NCBI RefSeq assembly: GCF_000972785.3
Contig: NZ_CP011253.3
Location: forward strand, 2,418,001-2,482,000
Source: Pandoraea oxalativorans
GTDB taxonomy: Bacteria > Pseudomonadota > Gammaproteobacteria > Burkholderiales > Burkholderiaceae
Direction: 5' to 3'
Length of the DNA: 64,000 nt
Below, in pieces: positions 19,863-30,013 of the stretch (positions are counted from its first letter, which is position 1; each line of letters starts with the position of its first letter). The notes below the pieces were generated by a model that saw nothing but the letters and a program-made list of their open reading frames with translations, made no database searches and was not told the DNA's origin. The position numbers and the translations under genes were made by a program.

Positions 19863-20748
19863 GGCGCACCTCGCGATCGAACAGCCCGTAGGGCTTGAAG
19901 AGCAATGCCAGCAACAGGATAAGAAACGCACCCGCATTGATGTAGCCCACTGGTAGGAAGGCGACGGTCTTGCCGAGCATCGGGCCGAAATTCAGGTTCG
20001 TCACCAGCGTTTCCGTCAGCGCGATGAGTACGGCCCCGGCCACTGCGCCGAGCGGATTGCCCAGGCCGCCCAGAATCGCGGCGGCGAACACGGGAAGCAG
20101 CATGTCGTTGCCGAGTTGCACGTGCGCACCGGCCGACAGGGCCAGCAGTCCGCCGCCCAGACCGGCGACGGCGCCCGATGCGAAGGTGACGCCTCGTGTG
20201 ATCCATTCGGCGTTCAGGCCCGACGCGGCGGCGAGCGACGGATTCGTCGCGAGCGCGCGCATGGCACGTCCAGCGCGTGTGTAAAAGAGGACCAGCGCAA
20301 AGACGGCCAGCAGCGCAATCGTGGTCGACACGGAATAGAGCTGCAACTGCGTGATGCGGGCGTCGCCGATAAGCATCGGGGGTGTGAGGGGCAGGTTGAA
20401 CATTTTCGGGAACGAGCCTGCGATGCCCTGGCAGAAGGCGATCACGAGCATCGAGACGGCGAGCGAGCCGATCATGGCGATGGCCGGTCCGCCGCGCAAC
20501 AGTTTGCGAAAGACGAGCCGGTGCATGGTTAGCGTGAGTGCGCCGGTCATGAGCGCGGCAAGCATGAGCGACGCCCAGAGCGGCAGACCGAACGTCGCCA
20601 TCGCATAGGTGAGGTAGGCCCCCGCCATGGCGTACTGCACGTGGGCGATATTCGGAAACTTGACGAGTCCGTAGACCATGGACAGCCCGAGGGCGATCAG
20701 GGCCAGATCGGACGCGCGTAACAGCGTATCGACAAGAAGTTGGAGCAT
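19855..20748 (-). CDS. livH: ABC transporter permease, LivH type
   Basis: 297 residues, about eight hydrophobic helices, starting MLQLLVDTLLRASDLALIALGLSMVYGLVKFPNIAHVQYAMAG in the LivH manner (the GLxxVYGLxxxxNxAH signature). The C-terminal half contains LGGLGNPLGAVAGAVLIALTETLV, the conserved permease loop. It sits 146 bp downstream of the binding-protein gene; a strong hairpin lies in that gap. Confidence 0.9.
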   Translation of the reverse strand: MLQLLVDTLLRASDLALIALGLSMVYGLVKFPNIAHVQYAMAGAYLTYAMATFGLPLWASLMLAALMTGALTLTMHRLVFRKLLRGGPAIAMIGSLAVSMLVIAFCQGIAGSFPKMFNLPLTPPMLIGDARITQLQLYSVSTTIALLAVFALVLFYTRAGRAMRALATNPSLAAASGLNAEWITRGVTFASGAVAGLGGGLLALSAGAHVQLGNDMLLPVFAAAILGGLGNPLGAVAGAVLIALTETLVTNLNFGPMLGKTVAFLPVGYINAGAFLILLLALLFKPYGLFDREVRRV

Positions 20749-20810
20749 GAAATGAATTCGCAGTGAAGCGTTGGCATGGGCGGCGATCGTTCGACGCCGC
20801 CGGACACGAC

Positions 20811-20840
20811 ATCGGCAACGCCGGTCATGGCGTTGCCGAT
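20811..20840. repeat. 12-bp perfect hairpin between binding-protein gene and livH
   Basis: The 12-bp arms 20811-20822 and 20829-20840 pair perfectly around a 6-base loop in the middle of the 146-bp gap. No T run follows in the direction of transcription, so it is more likely an mRNA-stabilising or processing structure that favours the binding-protein message than a full terminator. Confidence 0.6.
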
Positions 20841-20894
20841 GCGCATCACGTTCAAACCGAGGTAGCTAACCTGGCCAACGAGAGGAGTGGCGAT

Positions 20895-22004
20895 TTAGCG
20901 CGGCACCACCTTGCCGTCGTACTTCAGCTTTGCATACGGCGGGTCGATACGTTGACGATCCGCGTCGAACGAAATCGGGCCAGTGACCCCGGCAAAGTTG
21001 TTGCCAACGGTCTTCAATGCAGCTTGCACGGCTGCAGGCTGAGTCGACTTTGCCTTGTTGATGGCGGCAGCGCTCAGCATGACGGCGTCGTAGGCGTAAC
21101 CCGTGTACGACGTCTTCGGTGCCTGACCGTACTTCGCCTGGAATGCGTCGATGTACTGCTTGCCGACGGTCCCCTGGACCGAGCCGACTTCCATGCCGAG
21201 TTGGCCGTTGGCGATATTCGCGGGGGTATCCGAGAGGCTCATCGACAGCAAGATCGCGTACCAGGGCTTTTGACGCAAGCCGAGTTCGAACGCTTCGCGA
21301 TTGAGGACGGCCGATTCCTGACCGTACGCGGTGTAGATGTAGGCGTCCGGATTGCTGCGCGAGGCCTGCTGAAGTTCGCGGCGATACGTGGATTGGCCTG
21401 CGGTGTACAGCAGTTCCGTGGCGACCTTGCCGCCGAGCTTTTCGAATTCCTCCCGGAAGCCGTGCGCCACGCCCTGACCGTAAGCGTTGTTGGGTGCGAT
21501 CAGGGCGATATTGCGATAACCGAGATCCCACGCGTCTTTGGCGGAGAATTTGTTGCCGAGGTTCTCCAGACCGATCAGATTGAATGAAGTCGCGCCGAGA
21601 TCCTTAACTTTCACGCTCGTGCTGGCGATGTTGATGTGCGTCACGCCTTCTTTCACCAGATATTGCGCCATCGGCAGCGTAATGCCGGACGAATATTCGC
21701 CGATGACCACGGGCACTTTGTCGACGGTGGCGAGCTTGCGTGCGGCATTCAGAGCGGTGGTCGGATTGCCCCCCGAGTCTTCGACGACGACGTCGAACTT
21801 CTTACCCATCACGCCGCCTTGCGCGTTGACCTTTTCCACCGCAAGCGCAACGGCACGGCGAACATCTTCGCCCACCGTAGCGTTTGCACCGGTCAGCGAG
21901 AGTACCGCCCCCATGCGGACCGTATCGTCTGCCGCGTTGACATGCGAAGCAAAGGCGAATGCCAGTGCGGCCGGGACGATCAACTTGCGAAGTTTCAATG
22001 ACAT
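20895..22004 (-). CDS. periplasmic substrate-binding protein of LivJ/HAAT type
   Basis: 369 residues with a Sec signal peptide (MSLKLRKLIVPAALAFAFASHVNAA) and the periplasmic-binding fold of the branched-chain amino acid family (MGAVLSLTGANATVGEDVRRAVALAVEKVNAQGG). It leads the liv-type operon and is divergent from a GntR/FCD regulator. Such proteins also bind urea, amides or aromatic acids. The ATG at 22004 has a GGGGGA ribosome site; codons upstream in frame do not match. Confidence 0.9.
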   Translation of the reverse strand: MSLKLRKLIVPAALAFAFASHVNAADDTVRMGAVLSLTGANATVGEDVRRAVALAVEKVNAQGGVMGKKFDVVVEDSGGNPTTALNAARKLATVDKVPVVIGEYSSGITLPMAQYLVKEGVTHINIASTSVKVKDLGATSFNLIGLENLGNKFSAKDAWDLGYRNIALIAPNNAYGQGVAHGFREEFEKLGGKVATELLYTAGQSTYRRELQQASRSNPDAYIYTAYGQESAVLNREAFELGLRQKPWYAILLSMSLSDTPANIANGQLGMEVGSVQGTVGKQYIDAFQAKYGQAPKTSYTGYAYDAVMLSAAAINKAKSTQPAAVQAALKTVGNNFAGVTGPISFDADRQRIDPPYAKLKYDGKVVPR

Positions 22005-22178
22005 GAATTTCCCCCGAAAAGAGTCAGTTGAGCCTGCAGAAAAAAGCGCGTTTGGCCGATGACCGTGCGTCCACATGTCGGCGGCGACGCTCGGGGGAGC
22101 GCCGCATGACGACCGATGTCGTCATGTGGACTGTCTCCCCTGGTAGAACCCATTTGCACCTGTCAAAACAGGATTGAT

Positions 22179-22227
22179 TTGGATCCAAAATAATATATTG
22201 GATCCAATGCTAGACGATTGGATCCAG
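22179..22227. promoter_or_regulatory. three tandem GntR-type operator palindromes
   Basis: Perfect palindrome TTGGATCCAA at 22179-22188 and 22198-22207, and a 9-of-10 copy TTGGATCCAG at 22218-22227. Start-to-start spacing is 19 and 20 bp, close to two helical turns. They lie between the divergent binding-protein gene (start 22004) and the GntR gene (start 22268), in an AT-rich patch. Likely the regulator's own operator; that it is GntR which binds is inference. Confidence 0.75.
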
Positions 22228-22267
22228 AATCGCAATATGGGTAAAAAATATGCTCTAATCGCGCCAT

Positions 22268-22939
22268 ATGCGAACCCCCGGACCCCAAGCACTTCATCAG
22301 GCCATCCGCGACACGCTTCGAGACGAGATCTTGAGTGGCGTGCTCCCGGGTGGATTTCAATTGCGTCAGGAAGCGCTCGCCGAGCGTTTTCGGTCAAGCC
22401 GGGTGCCTGTGCGCGAAGCGCTGCGGCAGCTCGAAGCGGAGGGATTGGTCACGCACCATCTGAACCGTGGTGCGACGGTTGCGAGCATGAATCTCGAACA
22501 GCTGATGGAGATGCTCGACATTCGCGTGGCGCTCGAATGCCATGCCGCCAAGCTGGCGGTACCGAATATGGCGGAGCGCGATTTCCAGTTGATGGAACAG
22601 ATCCTGGCCGAGTATTCGGCCTCCGAGGTCGTCTCCGAATGGGCGGAATACAACCGCCGTTTCCATCTGGCGCTTTCGGCGCCGGCGAACAATCGCCGTT
22701 TGCGGATCCTGATCGAAGAGTATTGCCTGAACACCGATCGATATTCGCATTTGGCAATGTCGCAGGCGACCGGCAAGGAAAAGCCGCAGCACGATCATTA
22801 CGAGATTCTTGCGGCCTGTCGTCGACGTGATGTGGCGGCCGTCGTCTCGATGCTCGAAGCGCACATCCTCACAACGCGTAACGAGATCAAGGCGCTCGCC
22901 CGCGAAGATCTCAGCTTCCTGTCGCGCGCGTCGTTCTGA
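22268..22939 (+). CDS. GntR-family (FCD) transcriptional regulator
   Basis: 223 residues. The N-terminal winged helix matches GntR (ILSGVLPGGFQLRQEALAERFRSSRVPVREALRQLEAEGLV, residues ~20-65) and the C-terminal all-helical FCD domain carries metal-ligand-like residues in EYNRRFHLAL, HDHYEIL and EAHI. FCD regulators usually sense organic acids or amino-acid-derived ligands. It is divergent from the liv-type operon with three palindromes in the gap, so it probably controls both. Confidence 0.92.
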   Translation: MRTPGPQALHQAIRDTLRDEILSGVLPGGFQLRQEALAERFRSSRVPVREALRQLEAEGLVTHHLNRGATVASMNLEQLMEMLDIRVALECHAAKLAVPNMAERDFQLMEQILAEYSASEVVSEWAEYNRRFHLALSAPANNRRLRILIEEYCLNTDRYSHLAMSQATGKEKPQHDHYEILAACRRRDVAAVVSMLEAHILTTRNEIKALAREDLSFLSRASF

Positions 22940-23049
22940 CGCCCACGGCGCGTCCGGTGAATTGCCCGAGTGGACGCTGTGCGAGAATAGTGCATTGCCG
23001 CTTGCGGCCAATCGCGCCGGACTTCGTGGATACCGGGATGATTCCGTGA

Positions 23050-24596
<1,547 letters not shown>

Positions 24597-24647
24597 ACGA
24601 ACGCCGGGTGTGCGGGCATCCGGAAATGTGGGAATCGCGAGTAACGG

Positions 24648-24687
24648 AAGCACGCCGGGAGGAGTTCGTCGCCCGGCGTGCTTTTTT
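24648..24687 (+). terminator. intrinsic terminator after ldcA
   Basis: A 12-bp perfect stem (24648-24659 with 24672-24683, 12-base loop) runs into a T tract. It separates tadA-ldcA from the purine catabolic genes. The 264 bases from here to the allantoinase show no gene. Confidence 0.88.
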
Positions 24688-24951
24688 GTCGTCCGGAAGA
24701 ATGCCGTGATTTTGCTGATGTTGAGGGTGATTTGGTGGGTGTTTGAGAGGAATTGCGGCACAGGGCGTAAGTGGGGAAATAAATGCCGCCTGTGCGTTCG
24801 GTATGGCGGTCCGGCGCCTTGATAGTGCCGTTACGGGGGGCGACTATATGTCAAAGCGCAGGCTGAATATCTGAATATGGCTATGTTTCGTGCGGATGTA
24901 TTTGGCTAAACTTCTTCGATCGTTCCGCCATCAGAAGGACGCCAAGACATC

Positions 24952-25896
24952 ATGGCCAGCAGCAACGCGAATTCCAAGGATTATCCCCGCGACCTTATCG
25001 GCTACGGCCGTCATGTCCCGTTTGCCGACTGGCCGGGACGTGCGCGCATTGCCGTGCAGTTCGTGCTGAATTACGAAGAGGGCGGCGAGAACTGCGTGTT
25101 GCACGGTGACAAGGCGTCCGAGCAGTTCCTGTCCGAGATCATTGGCGCGGCCGCTTACGAGGCCCGTCACATGAGCATGGAGTCCATCTATGAGTACGGA
25201 TCGCGCGCGGGCGTGTGGCGCATCTTGCGCGAGTTCGAGCGGCGGGGCTTGCCGCTGACCGTGTTTGGCGTGGCGATGGCGATGCAGCGTCACCCGGAGG
25301 TGACGGCAGCATTCCAGGCGCTTGGGCACGAGATTGCGTGTCACGGCTGGCGCTGGATTCACTATCAGAACATGGACGAGGCGACAGAGCGTGAGCACAT
25401 GCGCATCGCCATCGACATCTTCAAGGAAATGACCGGTAGCGCACCGTTGGGTTGGTACACCGGTCGCGACAGTCCGAACACCCGCCGTCTCGTCGTCGAG
25501 CAGGGTGGTTTCGTGTACGACTCCGACAACTATGGCGACGACCTGCCGTTCTGGACGCAGGTGCAGACCAGCAGTGGCGAAGTGAAGCCGCACCTTGTGG
25601 TGCCATACACGCTCGACACCAACGACATGCGCTTTGCTGCGCCGCAGGGTTTCAACACGGCGGACCACTTCTTCCATTACCTGCGCGACGCGTTCGACGT
25701 CTTGTACGCCGAGGGGGACGAAGCGCCGAAGATGCTGTCGATCGGGATGCACTGCCGGTTGCTGGGTCGTCCGGGCCGTTTCGCAGCGTTGCAGCGATTC
25801 CTCGATCACATCGAAAAGCACGATCGCGTGTGGGTGTGCCGTCGTATCGACGTGGCGCGCCACTGGCAAGAGCGCCATCCGTTCGTCGCGGCGTGA
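24952..25896 (+). CDS. puuE: cofactor-independent allantoinase PuuE
   Basis: 314 residues of the polysaccharide-deacetylase (NodB-like) fold rather than the amidohydrolase fold of DAL1. It hydrolyses allantoin to allantoate. Family marks: YPRDLIGYGRHVPFADWPG at the N-terminus, FVLNYEEGGENCVLHGD, EYGSRAGVWRILREF, and the barrel motifs HGWRWIHYQNM and GWYTGRDSPNTRRLV. It starts a run of four urate-pathway genes in the same direction (puuE, uraD, alc, allA), consistent with an operon. Confidence 0.93.
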   Translation: MASSNANSKDYPRDLIGYGRHVPFADWPGRARIAVQFVLNYEEGGENCVLHGDKASEQFLSEIIGAAAYEARHMSMESIYEYGSRAGVWRILREFERRGLPLTVFGVAMAMQRHPEVTAAFQALGHEIACHGWRWIHYQNMDEATEREHMRIAIDIFKEMTGSAPLGWYTGRDSPNTRRLVVEQGGFVYDSDNYGDDLPFWTQVQTSSGEVKPHLVVPYTLDTNDMRFAAPQGFNTADHFFHYLRDAFDVLYAEGDEAPKMLSIGMHCRLLGRPGRFAALQRFLDHIEKHDRVWVCRRIDVARHWQERHPFVAA

Positions 25897-26045
25897 GCGG
25901 GCGATTGAATCGCAGATCAGGTCTTTGATAGGGGCGTGTCCGGCAGGACGTGACCGCCCGACATTGAATTCGAATCCGACAGGCGTCATCGGGCTGCGCG
26001 AGAAGTGCGGCGGGGCGCCACCGTTGTTCTCCAGGAGAGCAGTTA

Positions 26046-26579
26046 ATGAACGCCCCGTTGCCTATGACCCAACGTACCGTTGCCGAGCTGTCGGCGCTAC
26101 CGCGCGCCGAATTCATTGCCGCGCTCGACGGCATTTTCGAGCATTCCCCGTGGGTGGCCGAAACGGCGTGGGAAGACCGCCCGTTCGCGACCGTCAATGC
26201 ACTGCACGACGCGATGTGCCAAGCCGTGATCGATGCGGGTGAGACGCCGCAACTCGACCTCATCCGCGCCCACCCGGAACTGGCTGGCAAAGCGGCTGTG
26301 CGTGGTGAGCTGACTGCCGAATCGACGCGTGAGCAGGCAGGTGCCGGACTGGACCAGTGCAGTGCAGAAGAGTTTGCGCGACTGACTGCGCTGAACGACG
26401 CCTACAAAGTCAAATTCGGCTTCCCGTACATCCTGGCCGTGCGTGGCCACACCCGCAGCAGCATCATCGAGAACTTCGCGACGCGTCTGGAGAACAGCCG
26501 TGCGGACGAAATCGAAGAATGCCTGCGCCAGATTTTCCGTATCGCCGGTTTCCGGCTGCAAGACCTCGTGCGCGACTGA
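26046..26579 (+). CDS. uraD: OHCU decarboxylase
   Basis: 177 residues. It decarboxylates 2-oxo-4-hydroxy-4-carboxy-5-ureidoimidazoline to S-allantoin. The family signature LIRAHPELAGKAAV carries the catalytic His of the HPxLA motif, and the C-terminal block FPYILAVRGHTRSSIIENFATRLEN is the conserved (F/Y)(I/V)xxxxG box. A ribosome site AGGAGA precedes the ATG. Lies between allantoinase and allantoicase. Confidence 0.93.
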   Translation: MNAPLPMTQRTVAELSALPRAEFIAALDGIFEHSPWVAETAWEDRPFATVNALHDAMCQAVIDAGETPQLDLIRAHPELAGKAAVRGELTAESTREQAGAGLDQCSAEEFARLTALNDAYKVKFGFPYILAVRGHTRSSIIENFATRLENSRADEIEECLRQIFRIAGFRLQDLVRD

Positions 26580-26636
26580 GCGTACGACACCGTCATATTT
26601 TAAGTTTCAGACATTACCGAGCAACAAGGAGTTTGC

Positions 26637-27659
26637 ATGGCCCTCGTCCCGCAAGACCCGAACGCACCGGACTTCGTGCGCCGTTATGTGAATCTGGCCG
26701 ACCCGCGTCTGGGTGCCGAAGCGCTTGTCGCGACCGACGAATTCTTCGCGGCCAAAGAGCGCATGCTCAACCCGGAGCCCGCTGTCTTCATCCCGGGCAA
26801 GTACGACGAGAACGGCAAGTGGATGGATGGTTGGGAGACGCGTCGCAAGCGAGTGAACGGCTATGACTGGTGCATCGTCAAGCTGGCGCGCCCGGGCGTG
26901 TTGTTCGGCGTCGATCTGGACACGAGCCACTTCACGGGCAACTTCCCCCCGGCCGCGTCGCTTGAGGGTTGCTACAGCCCGGACGGCGCACCGACCGAGT
27001 CGGCCGAATGGTTCGAACTGCTGCCGTCGACCACCTTGCAGGGCAACGCACACCACTACCATGCCATCACACAGCAGCGCGCGGCGACCCACGTACGCGT
27101 GAACCTGTACCCGGATGGCGGTCTGGCGCGTTTGCGCTTGTATGGGTTGCCGCAGAGCGACTGGGCGGGCCGGTCGCGAGATGAGCTGATCGACCTGATC
27201 GCGATGGAAAACGGCGGTTACGTGGTGGCGGCAAACAACCAGCACTTCGGTTTGGCGTCGAACTTGTTGATGCCGGGCCGTGGCGTGAACATGGGCGATG
27301 GGTGGGAGACGCGTCGTCGTCGTGAGCCGGGCAATGACTGGGCGATTATTGCGTTGGCGCAGCCGGGCGAGATTGGCAAGATCGAAGTGGACACGGCGCA
27401 CTTCAAGGGCAACTTCCCGGACCGCTGTTCTATCCAGGCGGCGTACGTGACGGGCGGGACCGAACAGTCACTGATTACGCAATCGATGTTCTGGCCCGTG
27501 TTGTTGCCGGAGCAGAAGTTGGCGATGGACAAGCAGTTCTACTTCGAAGAGCAGGTGCAGAAGTTGGGGGCGATCACGCACATCCGTTTCAACATCATTC
27601 CGGACGGCGGCGTCTCACGCCTGCGTCTGTGGGGACGGTTGAGCGACAAGAAGGCGTGA
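26637..27659 (+). CDS. alc: allantoicase
   Basis: 340 residues, two tandem jelly-roll repeats: [13 protein letters not shown]...[26 protein letters not shown] (about 60-105) and [43 protein letters not shown] (about 220-265). It hydrolyses allantoate to ureidoglycolate and urea. RBS AAGGAG upstream of the ATG. The second repeat is the most diagnostic. Third of the four-gene unit. Confidence 0.94.
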   Translation: MALVPQDPNAPDFVRRYVNLADPRLGAEALVATDEFFAAKERMLNPEPAVFIPGKYDENGKWMDGWETRRKRVNGYDWCIVKLARPGVLFGVDLDTSHFTGNFPPAASLEGCYSPDGAPTESAEWFELLPSTTLQGNAHHYHAITQQRAATHVRVNLYPDGGLARLRLYGLPQSDWAGRSRDELIDLIAMENGGYVVAANNQHFGLASNLLMPGRGVNMGDGWETRRRREPGNDWAIIALAQPGEIGKIEVDTAHFKGNFPDRCSIQAAYVTGGTEQSLITQSMFWPVLLPEQKLAMDKQFYFEEQVQKLGAITHIRFNIIPDGGVSRLRLWGRLSDKKA

Positions 27660-27719
27660 TGAGGTGACCGCGAAGGACAGCAGCACAGCGAAACGAACAG
27701 AGAGAACAAGGAGCGTGAC

Positions 27720-28253
27720 ATGGCGGGACCGGCATTGAAGATCGAGCGGTTGACGCGAGAGGCGTTCGCGCCGTTCGGCGATGTGATCGAGTTGGAGGGT
27801 GCGAAGCATTTCGCGATCAATGGCGGGACGACGGAGCGTTTCCATGATTTAGCGACGGTGGATCTGGGCCCGGAGGGCGGACGCACGTTGGTCAACGTCT
27901 TCCGAGGCCAGCCGAGACAGTTGCCGTATGAGGTGAAGATGTTGGAGCGTCACCCGTTGGGCAGTCAGGCGTTCATCCCGTTGAAGACGACGCCGTATTT
28001 AGTGGTCGTCGCTCCGGCGGGCGAGTTGGACGTGAGCAAGCTGCGTGCGTTCGTCTCGGATGGATGGCAGGGGGTGAACTATGCCAGGGGCGTGTGGCAT
28101 CACCCGTTGTTGGCGTTGGATGAGGTGAGTGACTTTGTGGTGGTGGACCGGGGTGGTGAGGGGCACAACTGTGACGAGCAGGATTTGCCGGGTGTGTATT
28201 TGCTGACGCAGGCGGCGCTGGATGCGGTGGTAGGAGCGCAGAAAGCTGCGTAA
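27720..28253 (+). CDS. allA: ureidoglycolate lyase
   Basis: 177 residues, cupin-like family. It splits ureidoglycolate to glyoxylate and urea, the last purine-ring step here. Diagnostic stretches: [44 protein letters not shown] and [18 protein letters not shown] precedes the ATG. Followed by a terminator, so it closes the puuE-uraD-alc-allA unit. Confidence 0.93.
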   Translation: MAGPALKIERLTREAFAPFGDVIELEGAKHFAINGGTTERFHDLATVDLGPEGGRTLVNVFRGQPRQLPYEVKMLERHPLGSQAFIPLKTTPYLVVVAPAGELDVSKLRAFVSDGWQGVNYARGVWHHPLLALDEVSDFVVVDRGGEGHNCDEQDLPGVYLLTQAALDAVVGAQKAA

Positions 28254-28287
28254 GTGAAGAAGGAAGCGAAGGAAGCGGTAATAAGGG

Positions 28288-28313
28288 ACGCCGGGCGATG
28301 CTCGGCGTTTTTT
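28288..28313 (+). terminator. intrinsic terminator after allA
   Basis: Six-bp GC stem (ACGCCG with CGGCGT at 28288-28293 and 28303-28308) with a T tract at 28308-28313. Short stem, so moderate confidence. Confidence 0.65.
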
Positions 28314-28387
28314 ATTGGGCGGGGGAAAAGCGAAGTGAGGCGTGGAGGAAAGGGGTGAGGCGTGGGGAGGGACAGGAGACGTGTGGG

Positions 28388-28392
28388 CGGCG
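28388..28392. repeat. left 5-bp target duplication of the IS2-like element
   Basis: CGGCG directly abuts the left inverted repeat and recurs at 29729-29733 directly after the right one. Confidence 0.85.
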
Positions 28393-28456
28393 TGGAGCGG
28401 CCCCATGAAACACCGGACACAGCGACCCACTTACAATAACGGGTAGGCATAAGACT

Positions 28457-28852
28457 GTGTTTTTGACTAACACCAAGCAGGAAGTGATGGAAGTGTTGAC
28501 GGGCCCAGAGCGCCGGCGTCGCTGGACGGCGGAGCAGAAACTGTCGATGGTTCGCGAGAGTTTCGAACCGGGAAAATCGGTTTCAATGGTCGCGCGCCAT
28601 TACGGCGTGAACCCGAACCAGCTATTCCACTGGCGCAAGCTGTACCAGGACGGTAGCCTGTCAGCGGTCAAGGCTGGCGAAGAAGTGGTTCCGGCATCGG
28701 AGTTGGCTGATGCGCTCAAGCAGATTCGCGAGCTGCAACGGATGCTCGGCAAAAAAACAATGGAGAACGAGATTCTCCGGGAAGCAGTTGAATACAGCCG
28801 AGCAAAAAAATGGATAGCGCACTCGCCCTTGCTGCCGGAGGACGGCCAGTGA
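28457..28852 (+). CDS. IS2-type transposase OrfA (InsC-like)
   Basis: 131 residues from a GTG. An N-terminal HTH ([44 protein letters not shown]) followed by a leucine-rich coiled coil ([18 protein letters not shown]). It carries an A7 stretch at 28804-28810 where a -1 slip (A AAA AAA) joins it to orfB, the standard IS3 route to the OrfAB transposase. Intact. Confidence 0.9.
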   Translation: MFLTNTKQEVMEVLTGPERRRRWTAEQKLSMVRESFEPGKSVSMVARHYGVNPNQLFHWRKLYQDGSLSAVKAGEEVVPASELADALKQIRELQRMLGKKTMENEILREAVEYSRAKKWIAHSPLLPEDGQ

Positions 28853-29697
28853 AACTGGTCTGTGAAGTTCTCGGCGTGTCGCGCTCGAACGTATCGGCAC
28901 GACTGTCGCGTCCGGCGACGTGGCGCGATGGCCGGCAATCAAGGCCGACCGACGACGAAACTGTAGTCGAGGAAATCCGCCGTGTCGTCGGCGATTTGCC
29001 CAGCTATGGCTACCGGCGGGTTTGGGGCACGTTGCGCAACGAGCGCGTTGCAGTTGGACTGGCGCCGTTCAATGCCAAGCGCATTTATCGCATCATGCGA
29101 ACGCATGGGCTGCTGACGCAGCGCCGACCGATTGCGCCGCGAGCCCACCGTCGACATGATGGCAAAGTGGCCGTCGCGCGCAGCAATCAGCGATGGTGCT
29201 CGGACGGCTTCGAGTTCCGCTGCGACAACGGCGAGCCGCTGCGTGTGACGTTTGCGCTGGATTGCTGCGACCGAGAAGCGATGAGCTGGGCGGCGACGAC
29301 AGCAGGCCACAGCGGCGACATTGTGCGCGACGTGATGCTGGCCGCAGTGGAAAATCGGTTCGGCAACGAGGTGCATACGCCGTCCGAAATCGAGTGGCTG
29401 AGCGACAATGGTTCGGGCTATACGGCTGACGATACGCGCCGGTTTGCGATGAACATCGGACTAAAGCCATTGACCACGCCCGTGTGCAGTCCGCAAAGTA
29501 ACGGCATGGCCGAGAGCTTCGTGAAAACGATGAAGCGCGACTACGTCGCCTTCATGCCGAAGCCGGATGCTGCAACCGCTGCTCACAATCTGGCCATTGC
29601 ATTTGAGCATTACAACGAGAAGCACCCCCATAGCGCGCTGAAATACCGCTCGCCTCGCGAGTTCCGGCGCTCGATGGATTCAGCAACCTTAGTGTGA
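28810..29697 (+). CDS. IS2-type transposase OrfB (InsD-like, DDE integrase)
   Basis: 295 residues, one frame back from orfA and overlapping it. HTH_21-like region then rve catalytic core: [12 protein letters not shown] (first Asp), [13 protein letters not shown] (second Asp) and [19 protein letters not shown] (Glu), giving a complete DDE triad. Likely made mainly as an OrfAB fusion by -1 frameshifting at the A7 run. Intact. Confidence 0.9.
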   Translation: MDSALALAAGGRPVKLVCEVLGVSRSNVSARLSRPATWRDGRQSRPTDDETVVEEIRRVVGDLPSYGYRRVWGTLRNERVAVGLAPFNAKRIYRIMRTHGLLTQRRPIAPRAHRRHDGKVAVARSNQRWCSDGFEFRCDNGEPLRVTFALDCCDREAMSWAATTAGHSGDIVRDVMLAAVENRFGNEVHTPSEIEWLSDNGSGYTADDTRRFAMNIGLKPLTTPVCSPQSNGMAESFVKTMKRDYVAFMPKPDAATAAHNLAIAFEHYNEKHPHSALKYRSPREFRRSMDSATLV

Positions 29698-29737
29698 TGG
29701 TGTGTCCGGTTTTACAGGGTCAACTCCACGGCGTCAC

Positions 29738-29788
29738 GGCCCCTTTCTGCAGCGAGTTGGGTTTATGTCTGAGCGGCGGAAAGGGGCC
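29738..29788. repeat. 10-bp inverted repeat upstream of the ATP-grasp operon
   Basis: Arms GGCCCCTTTC (29738-29747) and GAAAGGGGCC (29779-29788) with a 31-base loop. It starts 5 bases after the IS2-like target duplication. The rest of the 285-bp gap 29729-30013 shows no gene; the promoter of the next operon must lie here or inside the IS. Confidence 0.45.
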
Positions 29789-30013
29789 CCGGTCCGTTAG
29801 GGGGAAGGTGTTAGGGGGCGGGGGTAAACACAACAGTCCGAGTAGAACCCCAACTCCTATACTTCGAAACACCGATGTGGTGCGTAGGCGGTGGTGCAGG
29901 GAGGTGGGCGCACCGAAAGCGTGCGGAAAGCGGCAAAAGGTTAAAAAAGGGCGGAAAAACAGCTCGGGCATGGATATTGCTCGATCTCGACACAGCAATC
30001 TGCGGAGAAGCCT

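Larger units (their letters stand above)
28393..29728. mobile_element. IS2-like insertion sequence (IS3 family), 1,336 bp
   Basis: Bounded by imperfect inverted repeats: the left end begins TGGAGCGGCCCCATG and continues to CCGGACAC; the right end read inward begins TGGAGTTGACCCTGT and continues to CCGGACAC. The flanks carry an identical 5-bp duplication, CGGCG, at 28388-28392 and 29729-29733, so the boundaries are firm. Inside are orfA and orfB with a -1 slip between them. About 1.3 kb is the usual IS2 length. It lies between the allA terminator and the ATP-grasp operon and does not appear to break a gene. Confidence 0.93.
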
